A DNA stretch of 64,000 bases from Pusillimonas sp. TS35. Its GTDB lineage: Bacteria; Pseudomonadota; Gammaproteobacteria; Burkholderiales; Burkholderiaceae_B. Each line of letters starts with the position of its first letter. The first letter of the stretch is position 1. The notes under the pieces are model-generated. The model did not search any database, had not been told where the DNA came from, and worked only from the letters and a program-made list of their open reading frames with translations. Positions 44,085-53,451 of the stretch are shown here, piece by piece. Position numbers and translations under genes: made by a program. Where the stretch lies: positions 62,001 through 126,000 of the forward strand of contig NZ_WWER01000007.1 of the NCBI RefSeq assembly GCF_009857885.1. Direction: 5' to 3'.

Positions 44085-44751
44085 GGTGTACTCCTGCAAG
44101 AACGACAGCCTGAACGAAGATCCCCTGCGTCATGACCTGCTCGGGATGGAGCGCGCCGAGTTCGACGATCTCGTCAACTTGGACAATGGTATGACGCGCC
44201 GCCGTACACATAACGGGATTGAAGTTGCGCGCGGCCCAACGATAAGTAAGATTGCCCCAACGATCGCCTAGATGCCCGCGTATCAAGGCAAAGTCGCCAT
44301 GCAGCGGTTGCTCGAGCACGTAGCCCACGCCGTTCACCACCCGCTGCTCCTTGCCCTCGGCCAGGCGGGTGCCGTACCCTGTCGGCGTGAAAAAGGGCCC
44401 CAGGCCGGCGCCCGCGGCACGCAGCCGTTCCGCCAAGGTACCTTGCGGTACGCACTCCAGTTCGAGCTCCCCTGCCCTGTACGCCGCCGCAAATGCCTCC
44501 GAATTAGGTGGGCGCGGGTGCGAACAAATAAGCTTGCTGACCTGGCGGTTCTTGATCAACCCAGCAATACCGACATCGAAGGTGCCTGCGTTATTTGCGA
44601 TGATGGTCAGGTCGCGCGTGCCCAACTGGCGCAGCGTGTCGAGCAGTTCGAACGGAACGCCCGCGTCGCCAAACCCGCCGACAAGCACGGATGCTCCGTC
44701 AGGTATGGATTGCAAGGCTTCAGCCTGCGAGGAGAGGATTTTATTGATCAT
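44077..44751 (-). CDS. 3-oxoacid CoA-transferase subunit A (ScoA/PcaI-like)
   Basis: 224 aa. The N-terminal GASVLVGGFGDAGVPFELLD and the glycine-rich central region (FFTPTGYGTRLAEGKE) mark the alpha subunit. It ends RHTIVQVDEIVELGALHPEQVMTQGIFVQAVV. Start ATG 44751 is used; a TTG two codons upstream overlaps the end of the Bug gene. Together with subunit B it forms a complete enzyme, unlike the pair at 4590-6178. Confidence 0.93.
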   Translation of the reverse strand: MINKILSSQAEALQSIPDGASVLVGGFGDAGVPFELLDTLRQLGTRDLTIIANNAGTFDVGIAGLIKNRQVSKLICSHPRPPNSEAFAAAYRAGELELECVPQGTLAERLRAAGAGLGPFFTPTGYGTRLAEGKEQRVVNGVGYVLEQPLHGDFALIRGHLGDRWGNLTYRWAARNFNPVMCTAARHTIVQVDEIVELGALHPEQVMTQGIFVQAVVLAGVHHA

Positions 44752-44753
44752 AT

Positions 44754-45713
44754 TCAATCAATCTTCAGGTTCGCGGCCTTCACAAGCTCCGTCCAGTCTT
44801 GCTGCTGCCTCTCGACAAAGGCTTGGAACTGTACGGGCGTAATGCCACCTGCTTTACCACCCATGCCCGCAAAACGAGTTTTGACGTCCGCGCTCTCAAG
44901 CGCCTTGTGGGCTGCTTGGTAAAGGCGATCGATGACGTCGTCCGGTGTACCCGCTGGCGCAAACAGACCAAACCATGCCGTGACAACCATGTTGTCTACG
45001 CCCGCCTCTTTCATGGTTGGGACGTTAGGCAACTCATCAACACGATGATCGCTGGTAACGGCAAGCGCCTTGAACTTGCCTGCCTTGATAGAGGGCAGAG
45101 AACTAGGCAAGTTGTCGATCATGAAGGTGTACTGATTGCCGAGCAGGCCTGTTACAGCGGGACCTGCACCCTTATAGGGAACATGCTCAGCCGTCAGGCC
45201 AGTGCGCTGCATGAACATTTCCGCGGACATATGCGGAGACTGGCCTTTTCCAGAGGAGCCAAACGTGCGGTGAGCGGCATCGCTCTTCACATACTGGACG
45301 AGTTCCTTGACGGAGTTGACGGGAGTTTCTTTGTTGACGACCAACACGTTGGGCACCGAAATGACAAGCGTGATCGCCTTGAAGTCTTCTTTCTTGTACG
45401 GCAGCGACTTATACAAGCTGTAGTTGATCGCGTTGGGGCCGATGTTACCCATGATTAGCGTATAACCATCGGCCTTTGCGCGCACCAGCGCCTGCGAACC
45501 AATAATGCCGGCCGCACCGGCCTTGTTCTCGACCACAACGTTCTGGCCAAGGTCTTCGGCCATCTTCTCGCCCACGATACGTGCGGCGATATCCGTCGTG
45601 CCGCCGGGTGCGGCGGGCACGATTAGGGTAATCGGTTTATCGGGCCAGGCTGCCATGGCGGGGCCGCCCGCAAGCAGCACAAGCGAGCACAGCAATGTGG
45701 CTTTCAATTTCAT
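44754..45713 (-). CDS. Bug family periplasmic receptor of the CoA-transferase cassette
   Basis: 319 aa, signal peptide to AMAAW. Bug signatures: ITLIVPAAPGGTTDIAARIV, VVENKAGAAGIIGSQALV, and HVPYKGAGPAVTGLLG. ATG 45713 follows GGAGAAG and is the natural start; the longer frame upstream is not protein-like. Its stop at 44754-44756 comes 2 bp before the CoA-transferase start. The crotonase lies 79 bp upstream on the same strand, so all four genes likely form one operon. Confidence 0.94.
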   Translation of the reverse strand: MKLKATLLCSLVLLAGGPAMAAWPDKPITLIVPAAPGGTTDIAARIVGEKMAEDLGQNVVVENKAGAAGIIGSQALVRAKADGYTLIMGNIGPNAINYSLYKSLPYKKEDFKAITLVISVPNVLVVNKETPVNSVKELVQYVKSDAAHRTFGSSGKGQSPHMSAEMFMQRTGLTAEHVPYKGAGPAVTGLLGNQYTFMIDNLPSSLPSIKAGKFKALAVTSDHRVDELPNVPTMKEAGVDNMVVTAWFGLFAPAGTPDDVIDRLYQAAHKALESADVKTRFAGMGGKAGGITPVQFQAFVERQQQDWTELVKAANLKID

Positions 45714-45792
45714 GTGTCTTCTCCATTTGATGTTTTTTGGTTTCACTATCTGCGCATGCCGAACCAGTGCAAGACTGATCCAGCGGCCGGCG

Positions 45793-46590
45793 TCAGCGGC
45801 CGCGGAACGCAGGGGGGCGCTTCTCCGCGAATGCCCGCATGCCTTCCTGATAGTCGTCGGTGTAGCCCATCGTTTTCTGCAGATCACGCTCCAGGTCAAT
45901 CTGCGCTTCCAGCGAGTTTTCATAGGTGGCGTAAAGCGCTTGCTTAGTGCCCGCATAAGCCCGCGTGGGGCCCTGCGCCAGGCGTTCGTGGGTCGCGGCC
46001 AAGGTCTGTTCCAGTTCGCCATCTTCGATACAACGCCAGATCAAACCCCACTTTTCAGCTTGCTCGGCCGAGACCGGCTCGGCAAACAGCGCCGCGCCCA
46101 TGGCGCGCGGCATGCCAACCAGCCGAGGCCAGAAATAGGTGCCGCCCGCGTCCGGCAACAGACCGATACGCGCAAACGCCTGGACGAAGCGCGCCGATTT
46201 CACCGCATAGACCACGTCGCACGCCAATGCAACGCTGGCGCCCGCGCCTGCCGCCACGCCATTGACCACGCATATCACGGGCGCCGGCAGCGCCCTCAGG
46301 CGCAGCACAAGCGGCTTGTAGTTCTGCTCAATGCCCAACGAGAGGTCGCGCTTTTCGGTGCCCGACAGAGGCTTGCGCTCGGAGAGATCCTGCCCCGCGC
46401 AGAACCCGCGGCCCGTGCCTGTAATGATCAGCCCGCGCAAGTCGTCGCGGCCTTCCAGAAAACCCAACGCGGCACGGATGTCTTCATGCATGATCTGCGT
46501 GAAGCTGTTCAGCGTATCCGGGCGGTTCAGCGTGATGCGCCCCACGCCTCCTTCATAACTGAACGTAATATGTCGATACGCATGCGCCAT
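45793..46590 (-). CDS. PaaG-like enoyl-CoA hydratase/isomerase
   Basis: 265 aa. The crotonase core has GFCAGQDLSER and VVNGVAAGAGASVALACDVVYA (no first glutamate), then GLLPDAGGTYFWPRLVG, where an Asp takes the place of the second catalytic glutamate. That combination is the mark of PaaG-type isomerases, which act on ring-epoxide or 3-enoyl CoA esters. It is the first gene of the operon with Bug and the CoA-transferase. An aromatic or unsaturated acid pathway is plausible. Confidence 0.9.
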   Translation of the reverse strand: MAHAYRHITFSYEGGVGRITLNRPDTLNSFTQIMHEDIRAALGFLEGRDDLRGLIITGTGRGFCAGQDLSERKPLSGTEKRDLSLGIEQNYKPLVLRLRALPAPVICVVNGVAAGAGASVALACDVVYAVKSARFVQAFARIGLLPDAGGTYFWPRLVGMPRAMGAALFAEPVSAEQAEKWGLIWRCIEDGELEQTLAATHERLAQGPTRAYAGTKQALYATYENSLEAQIDLERDLQKTMGYTDDYQEGMRAFAEKRPPAFRGR

Positions 46591-46762
46591 TGCGCGGCTC
46601 CTTCAGGAATAAGAATTTTCAGCTTGGACTCAACAAGCATTTTGTCTTATTTCGGAAGGCTGTTGCTTAGGAACATCCAAACCCCGGCCTAAGCAAAACT
46701 GAAGCCTCGACGATGCGGTTGCGCAGTCACGCAACCCGGTTCGCGGCCAGTATGCAGCGGTA

Positions 46763-47671
46763 TCATGCCGTACCAGCCTCCCGCGCAGCGGCCAGTACGT
46801 GGTTGATGAAGTCTTCGACAAAGTGCGGCAAGTCGCGCCCCCGCTGGCGGCAAAGCAGGCGGTCACGCTGCGCCCAGGCATCCTGCAGCCGGACAATATG
46901 CAAACCTTGCGGACGGCTATAGCGCACGGCGCAGGCACGCGGTACCACGGCAATGCCCACGCCCGCCTCCACCATGCGACACACCGCCTCAAAGCTGCCA
47001 ACGTAAACACGCTGATACAGGCGTTTGCCCATGCGCGTGGCAATATCTTCCAGAAAGCTCTGGATAGCGCTGCTGCGATGAATGCCGACAAACTGATACG
47101 CGTCAACGACATCGATGAATCGCGCAGACGCCAGTTTTGCCAGCGGATGACCGAGCGACGTAACGATGGTGAGTTCGTCGCGGAACAGCGGCATCACATC
47201 AAGCCCTTCGACGTCGACGTTGCCGGCCACGATACCGAGGTCGGCAGTGGAAGCACGGACGGCAAGGACGATATCACCTGAGGATTTTTCCTCGAGTTCG
47301 ATATCGACATCGGGATTCTCTGCAAGAAACGTGGACATCGCATCGGCCAGGAAGGAGTTCGTGGCCGTGGTGTTGGCCAACAACCGCAGCCTGCCCTTGA
47401 TGCCCCTGGAATACGGCTGCAGGTCTGCGTTCAGGCATTCGAGTTGATGAAACACAGCATGGGCATGCTTGAGCAAGACCTCGCCAGCGGGCGTAAGCGT
47501 CACGCCTGATGCATGGCGCTCAAGCAAGCGCGTGTTGAACGCCTCTTCCATATTTCTGATGCGCGCGCTCGCCGCCGGCAGCGACAAAAAGGTGCGCTCT
47601 GCCGCACGCGTCAGATTCAGCGCGTCGCCCACATTGATGAATAGCCGCAGGTCAGTCAGGTCGTGTCTCAT
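46763..47671 (-). CDS. LysR-type transcriptional regulator
   Basis: 302 aa. The wHTH begins MRHDLTDLRLFINVGDALNL with ERTFLSLPAASARIRNMEEAFNTRLLERHASG. The effector domain has LRLLANTTATNSFL and RMVEAGVGIAVVPRACAVRY. It lies upstream of and in the same direction as the PaaG-like operon (172-bp gap), an atypical but not rare LysR orientation. It is the likely regulator of that operon. Confidence 0.92.
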   Translation of the reverse strand: MRHDLTDLRLFINVGDALNLTRAAERTFLSLPAASARIRNMEEAFNTRLLERHASGVTLTPAGEVLLKHAHAVFHQLECLNADLQPYSRGIKGRLRLLANTTATNSFLADAMSTFLAENPDVDIELEEKSSGDIVLAVRASTADLGIVAGNVDVEGLDVMPLFRDELTIVTSLGHPLAKLASARFIDVVDAYQFVGIHRSSAIQSFLEDIATRMGKRLYQRVYVGSFEAVCRMVEAGVGIAVVPRACAVRYSRPQGLHIVRLQDAWAQRDRLLCRQRGRDLPHFVEDFINHVLAAAREAGTA

Positions 47672-47755
47672 CGTTTATCCGCGGCGCACCGCCGCCACTA
47701 TGTTGCCGTCATCAGGCGATAACGCAAGCGGCCGACACGGCACGGCGCATAGGCC

Positions 47756-47941
47756 TTATTTAAATGCCTCGCGCAGCTTGCTTTCGGCGGCCTGCATCTG
47801 CTTGCCCGCCTCGGTCATGGCCTTGTCTATTTCTTTGCCTGCTTTTTCAGCCGGCCCTTCCTCTTTCTGGCACCCAGTCGTGGCGAGCACGGCCGCCCCC
47901 AGAACCAGGACGGCGAAAACCCTGCTTATACAGGCGATCAT
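47756..47941 (-). CDS. Small lipoprotein with amphipathic helix
   Basis: 61 aa. A signal sequence (MIACISRVFAVLVLGAAVLA) ends in the lipobox ATTGC, with Cys24 the lipidated residue. The mature 38 residues are charged and likely helical (EKAGKEIDKAMTEAGKQMQA). Its last 28 residues match the C-terminal tail of the AraC regulator at 39-1097. Function unknown; similar helical lipoproteins are common in proteobacterial envelopes. Confidence 0.8.
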   Translation of the reverse strand: MIACISRVFAVLVLGAAVLATTGCQKEEGPAEKAGKEIDKAMTEAGKQMQAAESKLREAFK

Positions 47942-48067
47942 TCATTGCTCCATCGGCGATACAGGGCTACAGCATAGCGGCAAAACGGATGGCTTCGCCA
48001 CTGCCCACCGCTTGTGGGCTTCCGTGGGCATGGGCAGGTTTGTGTAAAGGACGGCAGCAGGTGCCGC

Positions 48068-51000
48068 TTAATCCCCTGGCTTAGTGCCCGATGCAGAAGG
48101 CTGCTCGACATTTACGTTAGAGGGAACGTCACTTGTCGCAAGGAGTACATTTGCGCCGACGGGCATTGCAGTCAGTTGCCCCGACAACGGCAGGTTGATG
48201 GCCACGCCACTGAATGCATAGTCAGTAGCGGATGCGGTCGCGCCTAGACCGGGATTCATGCCGGTGGGATAAGCGTCGGTACCTGAAACGACGTTCTGCG
48301 CCATCCTGACACCTGTGCCCAACCCAAGCGGAATATCCGCAAGCACCGACACGTCTGTCATGGCGCCGTCAATGCCGGGGGATGCAGCACCTGCGGCGCG
48401 TGGGCTCGTTGCCGGCGCCGAGATTAGGGACGGCGACGAGGGTACGACCGGCGAGGCCACCGGTGGTGTCACAGGCGGCTGCATCGAGGGCGTGATAATG
48501 CCGCTTAATATCTGCCCGCCAGGCAGAAAATAGTTGCCGGCAAGCCCGCCGTTGGCGCCATCCGTCAGTGTATAGTGGGCCGTTACGCGACGCACGCCAG
48601 CAATCGGGCTATCGAACACGCCCGACGCACTCACCCCAAGTGTTTCGCTGCCAAGCAAGCCACTCAGCACACCCGGGACAACCAACGCGAACGTCGAGCC
48701 ATCCGCTATTTTGGGCAGCGCGTAGCTGCCCGAGATGCTCAGCGGCCTGGGCTGAATCTGGACCATGGCCGGATCCGCCACATTCACAGCTATGTCATAA
48801 CCAGTATGGCGCGAATAATTTCCGTCGAATGACGCGTTATACAGGCCGACATCCTTGCTGGCGAGCCGAATGGTATCGCCCAGTAGCAGGCTCGCATCGG
48901 GTGCAAAAGGCACGCCATCGCGTGTCCACACAATGCCAGGCACAATCGTCGCCATGGTGGCCGTACCGTCGTATACCTTAACGACGGGCACTGACCGTGG
49001 CGCGCCGCTCAGCGCTATCGGTGTCAGAAAGCTGCGCAACAAAGGCGTGGCACTGCCTTCGTACATGCGCCAAGTCGTGTGGTCGCCCCCGGCGCTGGAC
49101 ATGCTCCATCCGGCGTATGTCGCGAGCGTTCGCATATCGGCGGTGGATTTGCCGACCACGCCGGCGCCACCCCCGGACGTCTCCACACCGCTGGATTGCA
49201 TGTCCCAGAAGCTGCTGGAGACTGAGCCGCCAACGATTTGCCCCACCAGCCCACCGGGCTGGTTACCCTGCAACGTGCCGCCGGCGGCGTAAGTGCGGGC
49301 CAGCGTGGTGTAGAAGCTGAGCCCCACCAAGCCGCCGGTGCCATACGCGACGCTGCTCGGCGCCGCAGTCACCGCGCCGGTTGCGTAGGCGTCAGTGATA
49401 GATGTGTAGTATATGCGGCCCACCAGACCACCCACATAATTGCCAGACCCTGTCACCGCCCCTGTGGCAAACGACTGCGAAATAGCATGGTTGAAGTTCA
49501 GCCCCACCAAGCCGCCGAGGTCACGGGCGCCACGCACCGTCGCCTCTGAATAGGTACGAACAACAGTGCCCACGGTTGAGCGCGCGCCTGTCCCTAACCA
49601 TCCAACCAGGCCGCCAACATAATTGCCGCCGCTTACCGAGCCCGTAGAATAGGCGTCGCGTACCGAGCCATCAAGCACCCAACCCGCCAGGACGCCAGTG
49701 GCTACCATTTGCCCCGCGGGGTTCAACGTGATCGATGCGTTAACCAGCCCGACATTACCCAGCGTGGTACTGGCACTGTTCACGTAACCGAACAACCCCA
49801 CATTGGTACCGGCCCGATTGATTGTCAGATTGCTGATGACATGGCCCAGGCCGTCGAAGCTGCCGATAAACGCCGCCGCCTGGCTGCCGACAGGCATAAA
49901 GCCCTGTCCGCCATTCCATGCCGTAGTGGCCGTCGCATCAATGTCGGCGCCCAATACATAGCGCGTCGACAGGCCTCCTTGCATCCCCTGCAGATCGGTG
50001 CTCGTCGCGCTGCCCTGGGAGCCCAAAGCCGTGATTACCTTCCAGCCCTGCAAAGCACCATCGCTGCCAACTTTGGTGTAGAAATTCTGGCCCGCCTGCA
50101 GGTTTACCTTTGCGCCGTTCGCAAGATAGTAGGACGCGGGGTTGCCGACTGCGGGCGCCCCCAATCCATACCACAGACTCAGCTTCCCATAGGCGTGCTG
50201 GGCGGTGATGTCCGCGCTGATGCGGATGTCTCGCTGGGCGCTCAGCGTCAGTGTCGTGCCGCTGTTCCAGGTGATCGGGTCTTTGATGAAGACATCCCCC
50301 CCGGTGCCACTGGATCCTGAAATACTTGAAATCTCGACCGAGCTATCGGCCAGCAGGTTACTCAAAGACGCGCCCGTCATGTCGCCGCCACTGGCAGCAA
50401 CGATGAAATCGGTGGGGTCGATCAACCACTGGCCAATCGTGCCGCGCGGCGCCCGCGTTGTGGCGCGCAAATCATCGGTAATTCGCACAGCGGCGGCGCT
50501 GGTCTCAATAAAGCCGCCATCGCCTCCGTTGGGAGCACTGGCATCCAGCGTGCCAGCCACCGAAATGCGGTCGCGCTCCAAGCCCCCGATCAGGAGGATC
50601 CGGCCTTTTTCGCCGGTGGCCAGGGTACGCGCCTCGGTGACGCCGGTATGATTGATAACAGTGCTCGTCAGATCGCCCACTGCCTTGGCGGTCAGGTACA
50701 CCAGCCCGCCATCGGCCCGGATTGCGCCGCCCTGCTCCACGAGCGCATCGATGGCGCCTTGCTGCACACTGAGTTTGACGACCCCTCCAAGATCCAGCAA
50801 CACCCGACTACCTGCTCCCATGAGCACGTTGCCCGAAGGCGCCTTCACACTCCCTTGGTTGATGATCCTGGCGGCGATGAGTGCCACCGTGCCGCCGTCG
50901 GAGGCGGAAAGCTCCCCCTGATTGACAATGCTGCCGCCTCCCGCACCCTGGAACTGATACCTACCGGCAAGAAAATCTTCCTTGTTGATGAGCAGCGTCG

Positions 51001-51502
51001 ATGCCACGAGCCCGCCCACATTGACTTGCGCGCTGGGCGTGAACAGCACCCCATTCGGGTTCACCAGAAACACTTGGCCATTGGAAGTCAGGCTGCCCTG
51101 TATCACCGATATGTCCGCACCCAGCACCCGATTCAGGACTGCCGCGCTGCTGGACGGTTGAACAAAGTTCACGATGTTGCCCTGGGCGATGTTGAACGAC
51201 TGCCAATCTGCAACCAACTTGCCGCTGGTTTGCGTGACGGTCATGGTGGCGCCTGACTGGTTGATCACGCCCTGCCCCGCCACAATACCACCGCCCTGCG
51301 GCAGGCCGCTGGCCGTTGCCAGACCCACCCACGCTCCAAAGGTGGCCCCCACCAACGCTGTATGCGCAAAGACCTTGGGCTGTAGACGATGCCGCGCCAC
51401 TGCACGCATGCGCCCGTTCGCCGTTTCTCCCTGCCACGCGGCGGTTTGCGGGGCGCACATCGCGCCATTGCAGATCAACTGATAAATAGGTTTTGTATGC
51501 AT
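48068..51502 (-). CDS. TpsA: filamentous-hemagglutinin-like exoprotein with GLUG repeats
   Basis: 1144 aa secreted protein. After a long signal region (residues 1-66, with an ESPR-like N-terminus) comes the two-partner secretion domain (GGIVAGQGVINQSGATMTV; SFNIAQGNIVNFVQPS; VFLVNPNGVLF with NPNG at 148-151). The centre (about 600-820) carries GLUG-type repeats (GNYVGGLVG, DLGGLVGL, GTGGLVGL). The C-terminal third has a VVKVYDGTATM module and a Pro/Ser-rich tail. Start ATG 51502 gives the signal; the gene follows tpsB by 58 bp. Probably an adhesin or matrix protein. Confidence 0.93.
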   Translation of the reverse strand: MHTKPIYQLICNGAMCAPQTAAWQGETANGRMRAVARHRLQPKVFAHTALVGATFGAWVGLATASGLPQGGGIVAGQGVINQSGATMTVTQTSGKLVADWQSFNIAQGNIVNFVQPSSSAAVLNRVLGADISVIQGSLTSNGQVFLVNPNGVLFTPSAQVNVGGLVASTLLINKEDFLAGRYQFQGAGGGSIVNQGELSASDGGTVALIAARIINQGSVKAPSGNVLMGAGSRVLLDLGGVVKLSVQQGAIDALVEQGGAIRADGGLVYLTAKAVGDLTSTVINHTGVTEARTLATGEKGRILLIGGLERDRISVAGTLDASAPNGGDGGFIETSAAAVRITDDLRATTRAPRGTIGQWLIDPTDFIVAASGGDMTGASLSNLLADSSVEISSISGSSGTGGDVFIKDPITWNSGTTLTLSAQRDIRISADITAQHAYGKLSLWYGLGAPAVGNPASYYLANGAKVNLQAGQNFYTKVGSDGALQGWKVITALGSQGSATSTDLQGMQGGLSTRYVLGADIDATATTAWNGGQGFMPVGSQAAAFIGSFDGLGHVISNLTINRAGTNVGLFGYVNSASTTLGNVGLVNASITLNPAGQMVATGVLAGWVLDGSVRDAYSTGSVSGGNYVGGLVGWLGTGARSTVGTVVRTYSEATVRGARDLGGLVGLNFNHAISQSFATGAVTGSGNYVGGLVGRIYYTSITDAYATGAVTAAPSSVAYGTGGLVGLSFYTTLARTYAAGGTLQGNQPGGLVGQIVGGSVSSSFWDMQSSGVETSGGGAGVVGKSTADMRTLATYAGWSMSSAGGDHTTWRMYEGSATPLLRSFLTPIALSGAPRSVPVVKVYDGTATMATIVPGIVWTRDGVPFAPDASLLLGDTIRLASKDVGLYNASFDGNYSRHTGYDIAVNVADPAMVQIQPRPLSISGSYALPKIADGSTFALVVPGVLSGLLGSETLGVSASGVFDSPIAGVRRVTAHYTLTDGANGGLAGNYFLPGGQILSGIITPSMQPPVTPPVASPVVPSSPSLISAPATSPRAAGAASPGIDGAMTDVSVLADIPLGLGTGVRMAQNVVSGTDAYPTGMNPGLGATASATDYAFSGVAINLPLSGQLTAMPVGANVLLATSDVPSNVNVEQPSASGTKPGD

Positions 51503-51560
51503 CAAACAATCAATCCTGGTTTGAGTGGCGCCACTGCGCACACGGATCAGGCCGGGAAAT

Positions 51561-53192
51561 TCAAAACTTGCGGGCTGCAGCCAGCCAAAGGCGCGGTTTG
51601 GGATCGGAATGGGTGTCCGAGCCAGGCGCCCCTCCATTAGTACGCCAAGCCACTGCGGCATTCAGGCTCCAGAGGCCGCTGTCCACGCGCACACCAGCAC
51701 CCACGCCGGCGCGCGTCTGATCGGCCGCAGGCATGGCAACCTGGCTCGGCCTGGCATCCGCCTTGACACGGCCATGGTCATAAAACACATACGGCTCTAC
51801 ACTCCCTTGCCGATAACGCAGCTCGAGCTGGACCAACCAGCCTTCGTCGCCACCTGCTTCACCCAGCGGATAGGCGCGCACACCCAACGGGCCGCCCAGG
51901 AACATCTTCTCGGAGCTATCCAGATTGTTATTGGCAAGCTGGCCGCTGAAACGCCCAAACAACGTAAAGCCACCTGGCAGCGCCTGCAGACGCATCAAGT
52001 CCAGGCTCAGCTTGTTGAAGCCCCCCTCGCGCACCGGGTCGTCTTTGTAAAGGTCTCCATATGCCCACGTCAGCGCGCCGTAGGTGACCCCGCCGCCGCC
52101 CAAGGTGTCGCGCCGATCGAAAGACAACACCAAGGGCAGCGTGACGGAGTGATATTTTTCGCTGAGGGCTCCGTCAAAAAAACTGTTGTAAAAGCGCTTG
52201 TACTGTAAGTCGCCGCGCACCGAAAGGTTTGCCATCCGTGAACGCACAATCGCATAGCCCAGCCCCGCACTGCCAATGCGTGCCAGGCCTGCGTTGCCTT
52301 CGAAGCCATGAGCCAGTTGGTAGTGCGTCTGCGTATGCGAGACGTAGCCCCGCATGCCTTCGCTGCCCAGCGGGACGCTGTACGCGAGGCTGCCCATCCA
52401 TAGATTTTCCTGCGTATAAACGGCCGCGATGTCGATGCGATCACCTAGCATAAAGGGGCTGTTCACACTCAGCCCTGCACGGCCGCGCACCTGGCCCGAA
52501 TAATAATTACCGTAGTTGTCCAGGCCTACATCGCCCATATAGCGGGCCGCACGCTCGATGTCCACATCGAGGTCCCCCGTGCCCGCGGCGGCGCCCGGCC
52601 GGATAATCGGTTGAGTGCGCACGCCAGGAAGATCGGATAGCAGTAGCAGCGAACGCTCCAGCGAAGTCAGCGCAATGACCTCACCGGGCTTGAGCGCGCC
52701 TAGATATGGTTGCGCCTGGACCGCAAGCCCCGCTTCGCCGCGTGCAGCCACCTCGCCGTAGCGCCCTTCGATAATAGCGATGCGAAGCTGACCACCCTCC
52801 AGTTTTTGTTGGGGCAGATAAGCGTACGCGAAGGGATAGCCCCGCTTTCGATAGAAACCCGTGATCTGCCCGGCTAGGCCTTGCAGCTCCGAGAAATCCA
52901 TAGTGCGGCCGCGCAGATGGCCTAGTACCGCCGAGAGCACCTCGCCGGTGAACAATGTATTGCCGCTAAAGGACACCGATGCCAGCTGTACGACTGCACC
53001 ACCTGACTCCGCAGGCGCGGCTACAGGTGCTTGGATATCTATGTTGACAGCCCGCCTGGGCGCCTCGCGCGGAGGGGATAATTCTTGCGTGATGCGCCCC
53101 GCGTCGGGAAGCACCTGAGCACTCACTGGGAAAGCGGCTGTCGCCATTACATAGGCGAACGCACCCAGCCACTTCACTTTTCCGCACGTCAT
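51561..53192 (-). CDS. TpsB: FhaC/ShlB-family outer-membrane transporter
   Basis: 543 aa. A signal peptide (to VSAQV) is followed by two POTRA domains (VQLASVSFSGNTLFTGEVLS; GYPFAYAYLPQQKLEGGQLRIAIIEG) and a 16-strand barrel with the loop-6 motif VRAYPLGEAGGDEG, and the terminal residue is Phe. It recognises the NPNG-containing TPS domain of the downstream exoprotein and moves it across the outer membrane. Start ATG 53192 follows GGAG with 9-bp spacing. Confidence 0.95.
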   Translation of the reverse strand: MTCGKVKWLGAFAYVMATAAFPVSAQVLPDAGRITQELSPPREAPRRAVNIDIQAPVAAPAESGGAVVQLASVSFSGNTLFTGEVLSAVLGHLRGRTMDFSELQGLAGQITGFYRKRGYPFAYAYLPQQKLEGGQLRIAIIEGRYGEVAARGEAGLAVQAQPYLGALKPGEVIALTSLERSLLLLSDLPGVRTQPIIRPGAAAGTGDLDVDIERAARYMGDVGLDNYGNYYSGQVRGRAGLSVNSPFMLGDRIDIAAVYTQENLWMGSLAYSVPLGSEGMRGYVSHTQTHYQLAHGFEGNAGLARIGSAGLGYAIVRSRMANLSVRGDLQYKRFYNSFFDGALSEKYHSVTLPLVLSFDRRDTLGGGGVTYGALTWAYGDLYKDDPVREGGFNKLSLDLMRLQALPGGFTLFGRFSGQLANNNLDSSEKMFLGGPLGVRAYPLGEAGGDEGWLVQLELRYRQGSVEPYVFYDHGRVKADARPSQVAMPAADQTRAGVGAGVRVDSGLWSLNAAVAWRTNGGAPGSDTHSDPKPRLWLAAARKF

Positions 53193-53451
53193 CGATACCC
53201 GCTCCGCCTCTGATGGAGTGGCCAGCACCCCCGCCAGCGCATCCGGATCGCCTGCGCATCATCCTGGACTCCATTCGCCGGCCAGCAACGTAGGCGCTGA
53301 CTCATTGGCGAGGAATTCTATAGATTTTGTTTCAATTTAAACTGAGTAAATATGAGCAACACATCGAACAAAGAGCGCACTGCCTCGCCTTGTCGACGGC
53401 GTTGTGCGGGCTTTGCTCGACAAGGATGCGGATTTGCCTTGCTCTATCCGC

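Noticed and set aside
51503-51661. Longer start for the exoprotein
   Set aside because: It would add 53 residues before the signal sequence and run back into the end of tpsB; ATG 51502 is the natural start.
48575-51720. Several plus-strand frames over the exoprotein gene
   Set aside because: All are antisense to tpsA and low in complexity; no ribosome sites or domains.
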